A stretch of DNA of 64,000 nt, taken from positions 496,001-560,000 of the forward strand of contig NW_027488377.1 of NCBI RefSeq assembly GCF_051014445.1, in the 5' to 3' direction. This DNA is from Colletes latitarsis. Its lineage: Eukaryota > Arthropoda > Insecta > Hymenoptera > Colletidae. This document shows positions 45,112 to 54,891 of the stretch, piece by piece. Position 1 is the stretch's first letter. Each line of letters opens with the position of its first letter. The position numbers were made by a program, and so were the translations under genes. Below the pieces are notes generated by a model. That model had not been told where the DNA came from and did not search any database. It saw nothing but the letters and a program-made list of their open reading frames with translations.

Positions 45112-47567
45112 TTCGGCCATCCTGCACAGACGTTCGCCCTCGAACGTCTCCGGAGTCGTCGCTTTCGTTGTCAGATGCATCGCTCTCTTCCTCGGTCCAC
45201 GGTTTCATGTAGTCGGCCGTTCTTGATGTCTGTAACGGCCCTTCATGTTCGCCAGTTCTTTCCACGAGGTACCTGTTGTTACGCATTACCTTGATTACGT
45301 TGTACGGTCCGAAATATTTATTAGCTAATTTTAAACCGGGCCCTTGTTGTACTCGTCTAATCGCCACTGTATCGCCAATGCGGTAAATTTTCGCATCCGT
45401 ACGTTTCTTATTGTACGTTTTTCGATTTTCTTTTTGTATCTTAGCTATACTTTCTTTCACGTGGGCTCTCAGCTCTTCTCGGTTGTTTTCAAACATATCG
45501 GTCCACTCTTTTTCTAACATTTCTCTCATTTGGGGATCGTCTTTTAGTCGCGCTCGTTTGCCGAACAATAGTTGGAATGGCGAGGTGCCAATGCTTCGAT
45601 GTATTGTAATATTTAAAAATTGCTGCGCCTTATCCAGATAGCGGTACCATTCGCCTTTTTCCGGATTAGACAGTTTCGTTAAAAGAGGTATCAATGTTCG
45701 GTTCACGCGCTCGACTTGCCCATTGGCTCTCGGTATGCCGGTCGTCACGAGGGAATGCGTTATGTTTTCTTCCATACAATAATTCGTGAATTCTTTGGAT
45801 GTAAATGCAGTCCCTCGATCGGACACTATGCGTCGCGGGTTTCCGAAAATTGTAGCTTGCTTTCGAAGTCTTGTGATTACTTCCGCGCTACTCGTGCTTT
45901 TCGTTGCATATAGCCACACGAACTTTGAAAACGAATCGACGACTACAAATATGTGTTTGTAACTTTCCTTAGTGGAAGGGAGTGGCCCCAAGTGGTCTAC
46001 GTAAAACGTGTCGAGTGGCACTTCTCCTTTTTCTATGGGATTTAAATATCCTTCCTGTCTACCGTGCTTCTTTTCAGCTAATATACATGCAATGCAGTTT
46101 CGGATAACTCTGTCTATTTTTTCTCTTGCATTGGGAATCCAATAATCTTTTTTCAAGAGTGCCTCAGTCTTATTTACGGAGAAGTGCCCTCTTTCATGCG
46201 CTTGCCGAATTATTTGTGTAAATATTTGTTTTGGGACTACTAGTTTGAAATCATCGTCGAGTTCATTGAATAATAATCCGCCTCGAACCTCGTAACCCGA
46301 AATTTTGTTCTGTTCCGCGAGATCAATGATTCTAATTAAATCGGTATCGCTGCGCTGCACTCGTTGCAGATTCATCGTTAACCCCCCTCTTTGACTTTCT
46401 ACAATCATGCACGACGGCAGCGGGTGTCGACTTAACGCGTCCACGTGCATCATATTTTTTCCCGGCCGATGTTCGATGACGTAGTCGAACTCCTCTAAAA
46501 GGAGAGCCCATCTGGCTACTCGCACACACAGATCTTTTTTTTTCATGGTTAATGCAAAAGCCCGGCAATCAGTTACGATTTTGAATGGTAATCCTAGTAA
46601 GTATACTCTAAACTTTTTGAGGGCTTTTATAATCGCGAGGACCTCTAATTCGTAACTCGTGTGATTTCTTTCGGCCGACGTGGTTTTTCCGCTCGCATAG
46701 TAAATAGGATGAAACGCGTGATCTTTCTCATCTTTTTGCAACAGAATTGCCCCATAGCCATACATACATGCGTCTGTGTGTAGTTGTGTTTCCGCGCACG
46801 CTCTATACAAATTTAATACCGGTTTGCTGCTTAGGATTTCTTTCAGGTGGATGAAGGCATTTTTCTGTTCCTCGCCAAATGTGAATTTGGCATCTGCTTT
46901 CAACAAATCAGATAATGGTCTCGCTATCAGCGAGTAGTGGGAAATAAATTTCCGGAAATAGCCGGTTAGTCCAAGAAAGCTCTGTAATTGTCGCGTATTT
47001 GTTGGTTCCGGAAATCTCTTAACTGCCCCCGTTTTGTGTTCGGAAGGACGTATTTGTCCGTTTTTAATTATGTATCCTAAAAACTCGACCGTGTCTTGTA
47101 GCAAACTACATTTTCTCCAATTTATTCGTAAGCCTGCATCACTGGCGGTACTCAAAACAAGTCTGAGATTTTTTAAGCCGTCCTCAAACTCGAACGAAGG
47201 TATTATTAGGTCGTCTAAGTACGTCAAAACAACTTTTTTTCGAATCAACTCTTTAAAGACCGCATTTACGTATTTTTGAAAGACTGCCGGGGAATTGCAA
47301 AGACCGAAGGGAACTTTGAGAAATTCGTAGTGTCCATCAGGGACTATGAAAGCTGTGTACTTTCGACTATTCTGCTCTACGGGGACATGGAAAAATCCAT
47401 TTTGCAAATCTAAAGTGCTGTAATATTTCGCGCCTTGTAACGAGTCTATTTGATCATCTATGAGAGGCAATGGATATCGGTCTTTAACAATTTTTTTATT
47501 TACGAGTCTGTAATTTACGCATAATCTAATGGAACCGTTCTTTTTCTTAACTAGGACTATCGGGCTT
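45107..47567 (-). pseudogene. Gypsy G2 pol: RT, RNase H, integrase (3' piece)
   Basis: Open from the LINE insertion to a stop at 45107. Numbering from codon 47470: RT catalytic YLDDL at 84-88; RNase H Asp 233 (HTDACMYGYG), Glu 274 and Asp 301; integrase zinc region His 425/429 with Cys 459/462; catalytic triad Asp 492 (VDHLGP), Asp 551 (SDRGTAFT), Glu 587 (GQVERVN); a C-terminal GPY-type motif (KYFGPYNVIKVMRNNRYLVE). Upstream of 47470 it continues without a stop (KDRYPLPLIDD) to the insertion. All catalytic residues are present, so it is broken only by the LINE. Confidence 0.93.
47553..47567 (+). repeat. Target-site duplication of LINE N-f, left copy
   Basis: AGGACTATCGGGCTT, repeated at 48150-48164. 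Confidence 0.88.
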
Positions 47568-48149
47568 TTTTTTTTTTTTTTTTTGTCGTGGGGAAAATCT
47601 TCGAAAGACTCCCTCCCACCTCCTTGGGGAGAGGTGGGAGGGGTGTGTGGGATTCCCCGCGCCCGTACAACGACAGGCGCGGGACCTACCCACTAAAAAC
47701 CCCACGGTGACCCTTCGGCACGCTTTGGGAGGATACCGGGAATCGCTCGAAGCATTCTTCCGGTATCCTCCCCGTGCCCGCGCTTTCGCGCCCATCCCCC
47801 GGGGGGACAATCGGTCCCCCCAGTAGACACACTGCCTCATAGCGGCGGGACGGGGCCACTCCATCCCGCCGCTATCCGTCCCGGGGCCGCGTTTAGTGGC
47901 GGCTGCGAGCCCCAACTCGCAACCGCCCGCGACCCCGTTTCCACCCCTCGGCGGCCGGGCGTTCATGGCCGCACCAGACCGCCGAGGGTGCCTCCCCTTG
48001 CGTCGGACCGGTAGGGGGAGGCACTTCTACCCCCAACCGGTCCGACCCGGCGCCGCCTGGCGGGAGGAGGGTCCCCTCAGGACCCCCCTCCCAGCCTAGG
48101 TCATCCGCCACGCCGAGGCGGCCGCCCGCGACGCCACGCGACCGGGCGA
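47568..48149 (-). mobile_element. LINE family N copy N-f inside Gypsy G2
   Basis: 5'-truncated fragment of about 580 bp: poly(A) (T-run to 47584), both 3' UTR hairpins, and the Arg-rich end of ORF2 (matches 27524-28086). Flanked by the 15-bp duplication AGGACTATCGGGCTT, the clearest target duplication for this family here, showing endonuclease-dependent retrotransposition outside the satellite. Confidence 0.93.
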
Positions 48150-49975
48150 AGGACTATCGGGCTTGCGTATTCTGATAGTGAGGGTTGAACTATGCCTTCG
48201 TCCAACCATTCCTGTATCTGCTCATTAACAATGTCTCGCTCTGAAGGCGATAATCGCCTCGCTCTTTGATAAATAGGTTCATCATCCTTAAGCACGATTG
48301 ACATTTGGACACCGATCTCTTTAGTTTTCGCGGGTTCGTAATTTTCGACCAAATTTTCTATTACCCGTTGATGTTCGGCGGGGATGTGCGAAACATCGGC
48401 TTTCTCTTTCGTCTCTTCTACTATATTTATTTGATATATCTCCGGTAAATCGTTAACGACTGTTTTATCGGAGGGACTGATGGAAATATTACCGTTCCTT
48501 AGGCGGAGCTCAACAGTTTCAAGAAAATCTGTTCCTATAATCAATTGATGACTCATTAGTGAATCTGAAACTACGCGTATGAGGACCGTATAGGAGTTGC
48601 CGTCGACGGTTAGTTTTCCGTAAAATTCGCCTAATGTCGTATTCGTAGAGCCTACTCCTGTGAACTTGACCTCTTTATGCTGTAATCGCGGAGCTCCTAA
48701 CTGTATGTACTGATCAGCACGCATTAAACAAAAATCGCTCCCAGTGTCAATCAGTGCTTCGATATGATAACCGTTTATCTCAACATCTTTTATACATTTT
48801 TTTTGTGTTACCTGAGACGCTACATCGTTCACCGTTGCTGTGTCCCGCGCTTTGGGACATTGCACCGCGATATGTCCCCGTTCTTGGCACCTGAAGCACT
48901 TAGCGCCCTCGTTTTTCGTCGGACACTTATCACTCATGTGCTCTGGTGAACCGCAGTTGTAGCAGAAACGTCTCGTGCCTCGGAAATCCTGCCTCCTCTC
49001 GGTCCTCTCGGTCATCTCGTTCCTCGTGGTCGATGGTCGCTTGTATCCGCTGCTTCCGAATCTCGCCTTCTGAACCGTGTTGCTCTGGCTTCTATCTCGT
49101 AGACTTATCTGCTCAAATGCTTCGAGCAGATCGGTTTTTGTGCGGAATTTATGAATTCGTGCCTGATCCCTTAGATTTACATCAGGTATACCATCGATAA
49201 GGTAATCAACAAGCTCGTCTTCTGCTATCGGTACTTTATTTCCCATTATTACCTTTTCGTGGACATATTCATGAAAGGTTTCGTTCCGCCTCCATACTCG
49301 TTCTTCGAATGCCCTTCGGAGTGCTATTCGGTTCTGTCGATGATGATACATCCCTCTGAGCTCTATCAACAATTCTTCGACACTCATTTCGATGTGTTCG
49401 GGTCTCGAGTAGAACCATTCGAGAGCCTTCCCCTTGAGTTGCATACTGATTAACGTCTTCACTTGACGAGCATCCAGTTCATAGTTTCTGCATATCATAT
49501 GCAGCTGTTTCTCCCAATTTTCATATTCACCCACTTCTCCTTTGTAGATGCTCAGCAAATCTGCCACCGTTGCAACGTTCACTCGCGGTCCGTTATCGAT
49601 AAATACCGGTGTTCTCACTGCGCTCTCAAACTGTGGCCTTTCATTCGGAATGTTTGTACCGCGAAGGGATCTCAGCAATTCTAATTCTCGTCGAACCAAT
49701 TCTAACTCTCGTTCGAGTGATTCTCTGCTTCGCTTACCATCGTCTTCTTTTAAATCATTCGGAACCACCGTTTCGATAGCACGTGCCTCCGCAGCACATG
49801 CGTTTTCAGTGTCGTCTATGGCACCGCGTGTCCTTGGAAGGTCTAGGGTAATTGATCCTGATAGATCTGCCTCCCGCAATCGTCGAACTAATTCTGTTTT
49901 AGTTCCTGAACTAGAATATCCCAGTTCCCTCGGTCTATCTTTTAGTTCGACCACAGTTAGATCGTTTGGATTCAT
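48150..49975 (-). pseudogene. Gypsy G2 gag, protease and start of RT (5' piece)
   Basis: Starts at ATG 49973-49975. Residues 6-40 form a SAP domain (LTVVELKDRPRELGYSSSGT, TELVRRLREADL); 83-105 a charged coiled-coil-like helix; about 135-290 capsid; zinc knuckles at Cys338-Cys351 and Cys360-Cys373 (both C-X2-C-X4-H-X4-C); protease active site Asp410-Thr-Gly; then the RT fingers up to SEYASPIVL, where the LINE insertion begins. Gag forms the particle and packages RNA; the SAP part suggests DNA or chromatin binding. Beyond 48150 the frame continues spuriously into LINE sequence. Confidence 0.92.
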
Positions 49976-50073
49976 TTTTTAAGATATATTTCCTCTCTTC
50001 AATTCTTAAACTGAAACTCACTAATCCCTAATAAACCGATTTTACTAACCTTTGGCCGCTATTGCTACTGTCA

Positions 50074-50091
50074 ATCCCGGCTGAGCCCCCA
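50074..50091 (-). promoter_or_regulatory. Primer-binding site of Gypsy G2
   Basis: Three bases inside the 5' LTR, the minus strand reads TGGGGGCTCAGCCGGGAT. It starts TGG as expected for the complement of a tRNA CCA end and resembles tRNA-Pro-type binding sites, with two mismatches from the vertebrate form I remember. The tRNA identity is uncertain. Confidence 0.65.
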
Positions 50092-50094
50092 ATT

Positions 50095-50478
50095 TGTAGG
50101 ATTTTTTTTTTGGGCAGCGGTGGTTTAGTTACAAAATTAATCGATTTATCAGATACTATATTCACACTCTTTTTATTCTTTGTCTCTCGACACGCTCAAC
50201 AATTTCTACCCTATCCCTCGCGGCTTGCTCGTATTTATTTAGTTTAACACATGCACACATACGTTCGCGGTTGCCGAACTTTTAGTCTTTCTCTTTTCCT
50301 CGTTATTGTTTTCTCGCTTTTCGGTTGTTCACCCATCAGCTGGTCGGCCGTTCGCTCGCCGCGTGTTGACGGTTTTTTGTTGCTCGTGCCGGACAACGAA
50401 CGATTCGTTGTTCGGCAGAAATTTATACGCGTTTTTAATATTTAAATTTGGATAATTTTGCCGGCACGGTTCCCTACA
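50095..50478 (-). repeat. 5' LTR of Gypsy G2
   Basis: 384 bp, partner of 44728-45111; TTAT follows at 50479. Confidence 0.93.
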
Positions 50479-53065
50479 TTATTTAATAGATAAATGCTTC
50501 CTTACTAGCCTGCTGCCTACTTTCTAGCTTACTTCTTGCTTACTAACTTGCTGCTTGCTTCCTAGCTTACTGTTTGCCTTCTAGCATACTGCTACCTTAC
50601 CATCTTACTCCTCGCTTATTAGCTCACACCTTGCTTACTAGCTTACTACTTGCTTAGTAGCATACTGCTTCCTTACTAGCCAGCTGCTTGCCTACTAGCT
50701 TCCTCCTCACTCACTGTCTCGCTGCTTTCTTACAAGCTGACTGCTTGCTTGCAATCTTACTACCTCCTTACTAGCTATTAGCTTTCTTACAAGCTTCCTG
50801 CTTGCCTACTAGCTTACTGCTCGCTTACTAGCTCACTGCTTGCATACTAGCTTACTGCTTGCTTACAAGCTAATTGGCTGCTTACTAGCCTGTTGCATGC
50901 TTACATGCTTACATGTTTCTAACTAGCTTACTGCATGCTAACTAGCATACTGCTTCCTCCTCGCTCACTAGCTCACTGCTTGCTTACCAGCTGACTGCGT
51001 GCTTTCTAGCAATACTGCTTGCCTACTTGCATACAGCATTCCTACTAGTTACCAGCTTGCTTACTAGCATGCTGCTTACTTACTAGCTTCCTGCTAGCTT
51101 AATAGATCACAGATTGCATACGTGCTGACTGCTTGGTATCTAGCTTACTGCATGCTTACTAGCTAACAGCTTGCTTACTAGCTAACTGCTTTCTTACTAG
51201 CCTCCCGCTTGCTTACTAGCTTACTGCTTGCTTATTAGCTTACAACTTGCCTACACGCTTACTGCTTGCTTACTAGCCCGCTGCTTGCTTACTATCTTAC
51301 TGCTTGCTTACTAGCTTACTACTTCCTTCCTAGCATGCTGCTTTCTTACTAGCTAGCAGCTTTCTGATTAGCTTACTGCTTGCTTTCTAGCTCGCTGCTG
51401 GCTGACTAGCTCACTGCTTGCTTACTCGCTTGCTGCTTGCTTTCGGGCATACTGCTTGATTACTAGCCTGCAGCATGCTTTCTGGCTTACTGCTGGCTTA
51501 TTAGCATACTGATTTCTTACTAACTTACTGCTTTCTTACAAGCTAACTGCTTGCTTACTAGAATACAGCTTCCTCACTAGCTTCCTGCTCGCTTACTAGC
51601 TCACTCCTTGCTTACTAACTTACTGCTTGTTACTAGCATGCACAATACTTCCTTACTGGCTCTCTCCTCGCTTAGTGGCTCACTGCTTGCTTACTAGCTT
51701 ACTGCTTGCGTACTAGCACACTGCTTTCTTACTAGCTCACTGCTTGCATTCTAGCTTACTGCTCGCTTACTAGCTCAATTCTTCCTTACTGACTTAGTGC
51801 TTTCTTACTAGCTTACTAGTTCCTTCCTAGCATGATGCTTTCTTACTAGCTAGCAGCATTCTGACTAGCCTGCTGCATGCTAACTTACTTACTGCTTGTG
51901 TACTTGCTTACTACTTGCCTACTAGCTTACTGCTTGCTTACTAACTTACTGCTTGCTTCCTAGCTAACTGCCATCTTGCTAGCTAATTGCATCCTTACTA
52001 GCATGCCGCTTTCATTCTAGCTTCTTCCACGCATATCAGCTCACTGCAACCGTACTAGCTTACTGCTAGCTTACTCGCTTACTGGCCCACTGCTTGCTTA
52101 CTAGCATACTGCTTCCTTACTAGCTCACCGATTGCTTACAAACTTACTCCTTGTTTACTAGCTTACTTGTTGCTTACTAGGTTACTGCATGCCTACCGGC
52201 TTACTGCTTGCTTACTAGCATACTGCTTCCTTACTAGCTAACTGCTTTCTTACTAGCCTGCTGCATGCTTACTAGCTTACTTGTTTCCTACTAGCATACT
52301 GTATGCTTACTAGCATAATGCATCCTCATTAGCGTCCTTCTCGCTTCCTAGCTCACTGCTTGCTTTCTAGCTCACTAATTGCCTACTAGCTAACTGCTTC
52401 CTTACCAGCTTACTGCTTGCATACAAGTTTTCTGGTTGCTTACTAGCTTACGACTTGCTTACTAGTTTACTGCCTGTTCAATGCCTAACTGCTTTCTTAC
52501 TAGACTGCTGCTTGCTTACTAGCTTACTTGTTGCTTACTAGCTTGCTGCTTGCTTACTATCATACTGCTCCCTTACTGGCTTCCACCTCGCTTTCTAGCT
52601 CACTGCTTACTTACGAGATTACTGCTAGCTTACTATCTTGCTGCTTGCTTCCCAGCTTACAGCTTGCTTACTATCATACTGCTTTCATACCAGATAACTG
52701 CTTTCTGACTAACCTGCTGCTTGCTTACAAGCTTACTGCTTGCATACTGGCTTACTGCTTGCTGCCTAGCTTACTGCTTGTTTACTACCTAACCACTTTC
52801 TTACTACATTCCTGCTATCCTCGTAACTTACCGCTTCCTTACTAACATACTGCTCTCTTACTAGCCGAATGCTTCCTTACTAGCTTCCTGCTTACTTACT
52901 AGCTTACTGCTTTGTTGGTAACTTACTGCTTTGTTACTAGCTTACTGCTTACTTAATAGATAAATGCTTCCTTGCTAGCCTGCTGCTTGCTCTCTAGCTT
53001 GCTGCTTGCTTACTAGCTTGCTGCTTGCTTCCAACCTTACTGCTTGCCTGCTAGCATACTGCTTC
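50479..53065 (+). repeat. 19-bp satellite array, block 7
   Basis: Forward-orientation satellite. A block at about 52780-53020 is closely similar to one at about 1370-1620 in block 1 (same order of variant monomers, including ATAGATAAATGC / ATAGATGAATGC). Confidence 0.94.
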
Positions 53066-53531
53066 TGTTTAGAATAGGGTATAAGAATTTGTATAAGATG
53101 TAGAAATACGTTTATTGTACCTTCTTCGTGTTTAGATTAAGGTGCGAGTTGTGTGGAATGCGTGAGAGAGAGTGAATGAGTGTTGTGGGAGCGTGTCATG
53201 TGTGCTGGCGGTTGGCGCGACCGTCACCGATCTATGGACGAGATTTGAATGATCAACGGTTTGTCGTGCGCGATCCTGTAACGGCAGAACTATCCAAGCT
53301 GTCGATCCGATTGAACGTGATATCGAGGACGGACCTTCGTCGCCCTTGCGCATTCTCCTAGGGAGTTGCCCTTGCAACTGTTATCGGACACGTGCCCACC
53401 GCGTTCCAATTGCGCTTGCCGCTGTGTGAACGTTGTGCAATCTTACAATAAATTTGTGACTGTGTGAATTGCTCCGCCATTCTTCGCGTCCCTGTTCCTC
53501 GTTCGCGCCTCTTTTCGTCTGCGCATTAACA
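53066..53531 (+). repeat. 5' LTR of BEL/Pao P1
   Basis: 466 bp from TGTTTAGAAT to GCATTAACA, followed after AAG by the primer-binding site. AATAAA lies at 53447-53452. Its partner is missing, so the limits rest on TG..CA ends and the primer site. Confidence 0.75.
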
Positions 53532-53534
53532 AAG

Positions 53535-53552
53535 TGGTCCTTCGAGCCGGAT
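53535..53552 (+). promoter_or_regulatory. Primer-binding site of P1, tRNA-Tyr
   Basis: TGGTCCTTCGAGCCGGAT is complementary to the 3' end of insect tRNA-Tyr (acceptor strand TCGAAGG, then A and CCA). Confidence 0.85.
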
Positions 53553-53568
53553 TTGAGGGCGACGCAGA

Positions 53569-54891
53569 ATGGAGACCGCACGAGTTGCAACAACATCAGC
53601 GCCGCTGACCAATCAGACCGTGAAAGACCATATACACCAGCTGCGGGTCATCGCCCACACCATCACCCGGATGGAGGTTAACTACCGGAAGGAAGGGCGG
53701 GCCAAGTTCTCCGCAGCTTCCGCCGAGGGACGGCACAAGAGACTGGACGGCGAGTGGTTGCGCTTCGGGAAGCTGCACCTGGAGTTTCTGCAGTTAGTCC
53801 CCACTCAAGCTTAGTCTATCATGCCGTACTTTACCGAGGAAACCTTCGAAAAGGTGCAGGAGAACTATTGGGCATCGTGCGACTTTTTCGCCGACGTTGC
53901 AGCGAAATGCACTGCGGCCAAGCGCCGCGCAACCGAGTCCCTCTCCCGCGCCCACAGGCGACTCCATCTCCGGCGCGAAACTCGCGCGAATCCCGCTGCC
54001 CGAATTCGCTGGGTCGTACGCCGAATGTCACAGTTTCCGCGATCTGTTCAAATCGCTCGTGTTAGACAATAAGTCCCTAACGAACGTGCAACGGTTACAC
54101 TGTTTAAAATCGTCCGCCGATGGTCACGCCGCGAACCTGCTCGCGCATTTCTCGATAACCGACGCGAATTTTGAACCGGCCTGGAAGACGCTAGCCGACC
54201 GGTACAATAACAAGCGCGTGATAGTAGCACCATTATTAAGCAATTTCGGACGAATTATCTTGTCTTCGCGACACGACGAAGGAGTCGATCGCTATGTTGC
54301 ACAGTATCGGTCGCCCGGTGGATACATGGGATGACGTCACCGTCTTCCTGCTTACCGCCAAGCTAGACTGCCGTGACGCTACGAGAGTGGGAGATATCCC
54401 GCTGAGCAACCACCGAGCCCCCCACCTTCGACGAGCTCGACCAATTCCTCGTTGCGCGGATCCGCGCTCTCGAAGCGCTTCACGACAAGCCTGAAATTTC
54501 GGCCGCGCGCCTCATCGCGCCGCGATCAGCGCCCACGGCGGGAGTTCGCACGCACGCAGCGAATACAGCTGTGAACAGGTGCCCGATGTGCCGATCGAAG
54601 CATCCATTATATCGATGTCCGGCGTTCCATAGCCTACAACTTACGCAACGGCGAGACCTAGTGACTCGGACCAACGCCTGTTTTAACTGCCTTCGCGATG
54701 GACACATGGTTTCGACGTGTCCGGTTCGCACCACGTGCTCGCGATGTAACCGCAATCACCACAGTCTGTTACACGTTCCCGCGACGAGTGTCGACGCACC
54801 GACGGGCGGCGATCGTGCAGCGTCGTCTTCGAAACCCACTGGCATTCCTTCGGCCTCTAACGGCACGCGGTCCTTCTATACGTGCGCCGCG
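53569..54891 (+). pseudogene. BEL/Pao P1 gag, several frameshifts
   Basis: Starts at ATG 53569 (METARVATTSAPLTNQTVKD). TAG at 53812-53814, a frame change near 53935, another near 54310 and one near 54415. Recognisable parts: FTEETFEKVQENYW; the DUF1759-type core RIPLPEFAGSYAECHSFRDL and LHCLKSSADGHAANLLAHF; and a cysteine-rich zinc region near 54577-54770 (RCPMCRSKHPLYRCP, ACFNCLRDGHMVSTCP, CSRCNRNHHSLLH). The last part fuses into satellite-derived codons and has no natural stop. Confidence 0.85.

Larger units (their letters stand above)
44728..50478 (-). mobile_element. Ty3/Gypsy element G2, full length, one LINE insertion
   Basis: Minus-strand element with two 384-bp LTRs (about 13 differences by eye, 3.4%), TTAT duplication on both sides (44724-44727, 50479-50482), primer-binding site and one long Gag-Pol frame from 49975 to 45107. 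Apart from the LINE fragment at 47568-48149 I see no stop or frameshift: removing the insertion and one duplication copy (597 bp) leaves a frame of 1423 codons. It was apparently functional at integration. No envelope frame is present. Confidence 0.93.
53066..54891 (+). mobile_element. BEL/Pao element P1, 5' half only
   Basis: Plus-strand element with 5' LTR, tRNA-Tyr primer-binding site and a degraded gag; it stops abruptly in satellite at about 54891 after the zinc knuckles. Protease, RT, RNase H, integrase and the 3' LTR are absent. The Gag type (DUF1759-like) and tRNA-Tyr primer point to BEL/Pao. Confidence 0.85.

Noticed and set aside
53535..53552. tRNA gene fragments (tRNA-Tyr, tRNA-iMet, Pro-like)
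   Set aside because: They are short, complementary to tRNA and directly next to LTRs: primer-binding sites, not genes.
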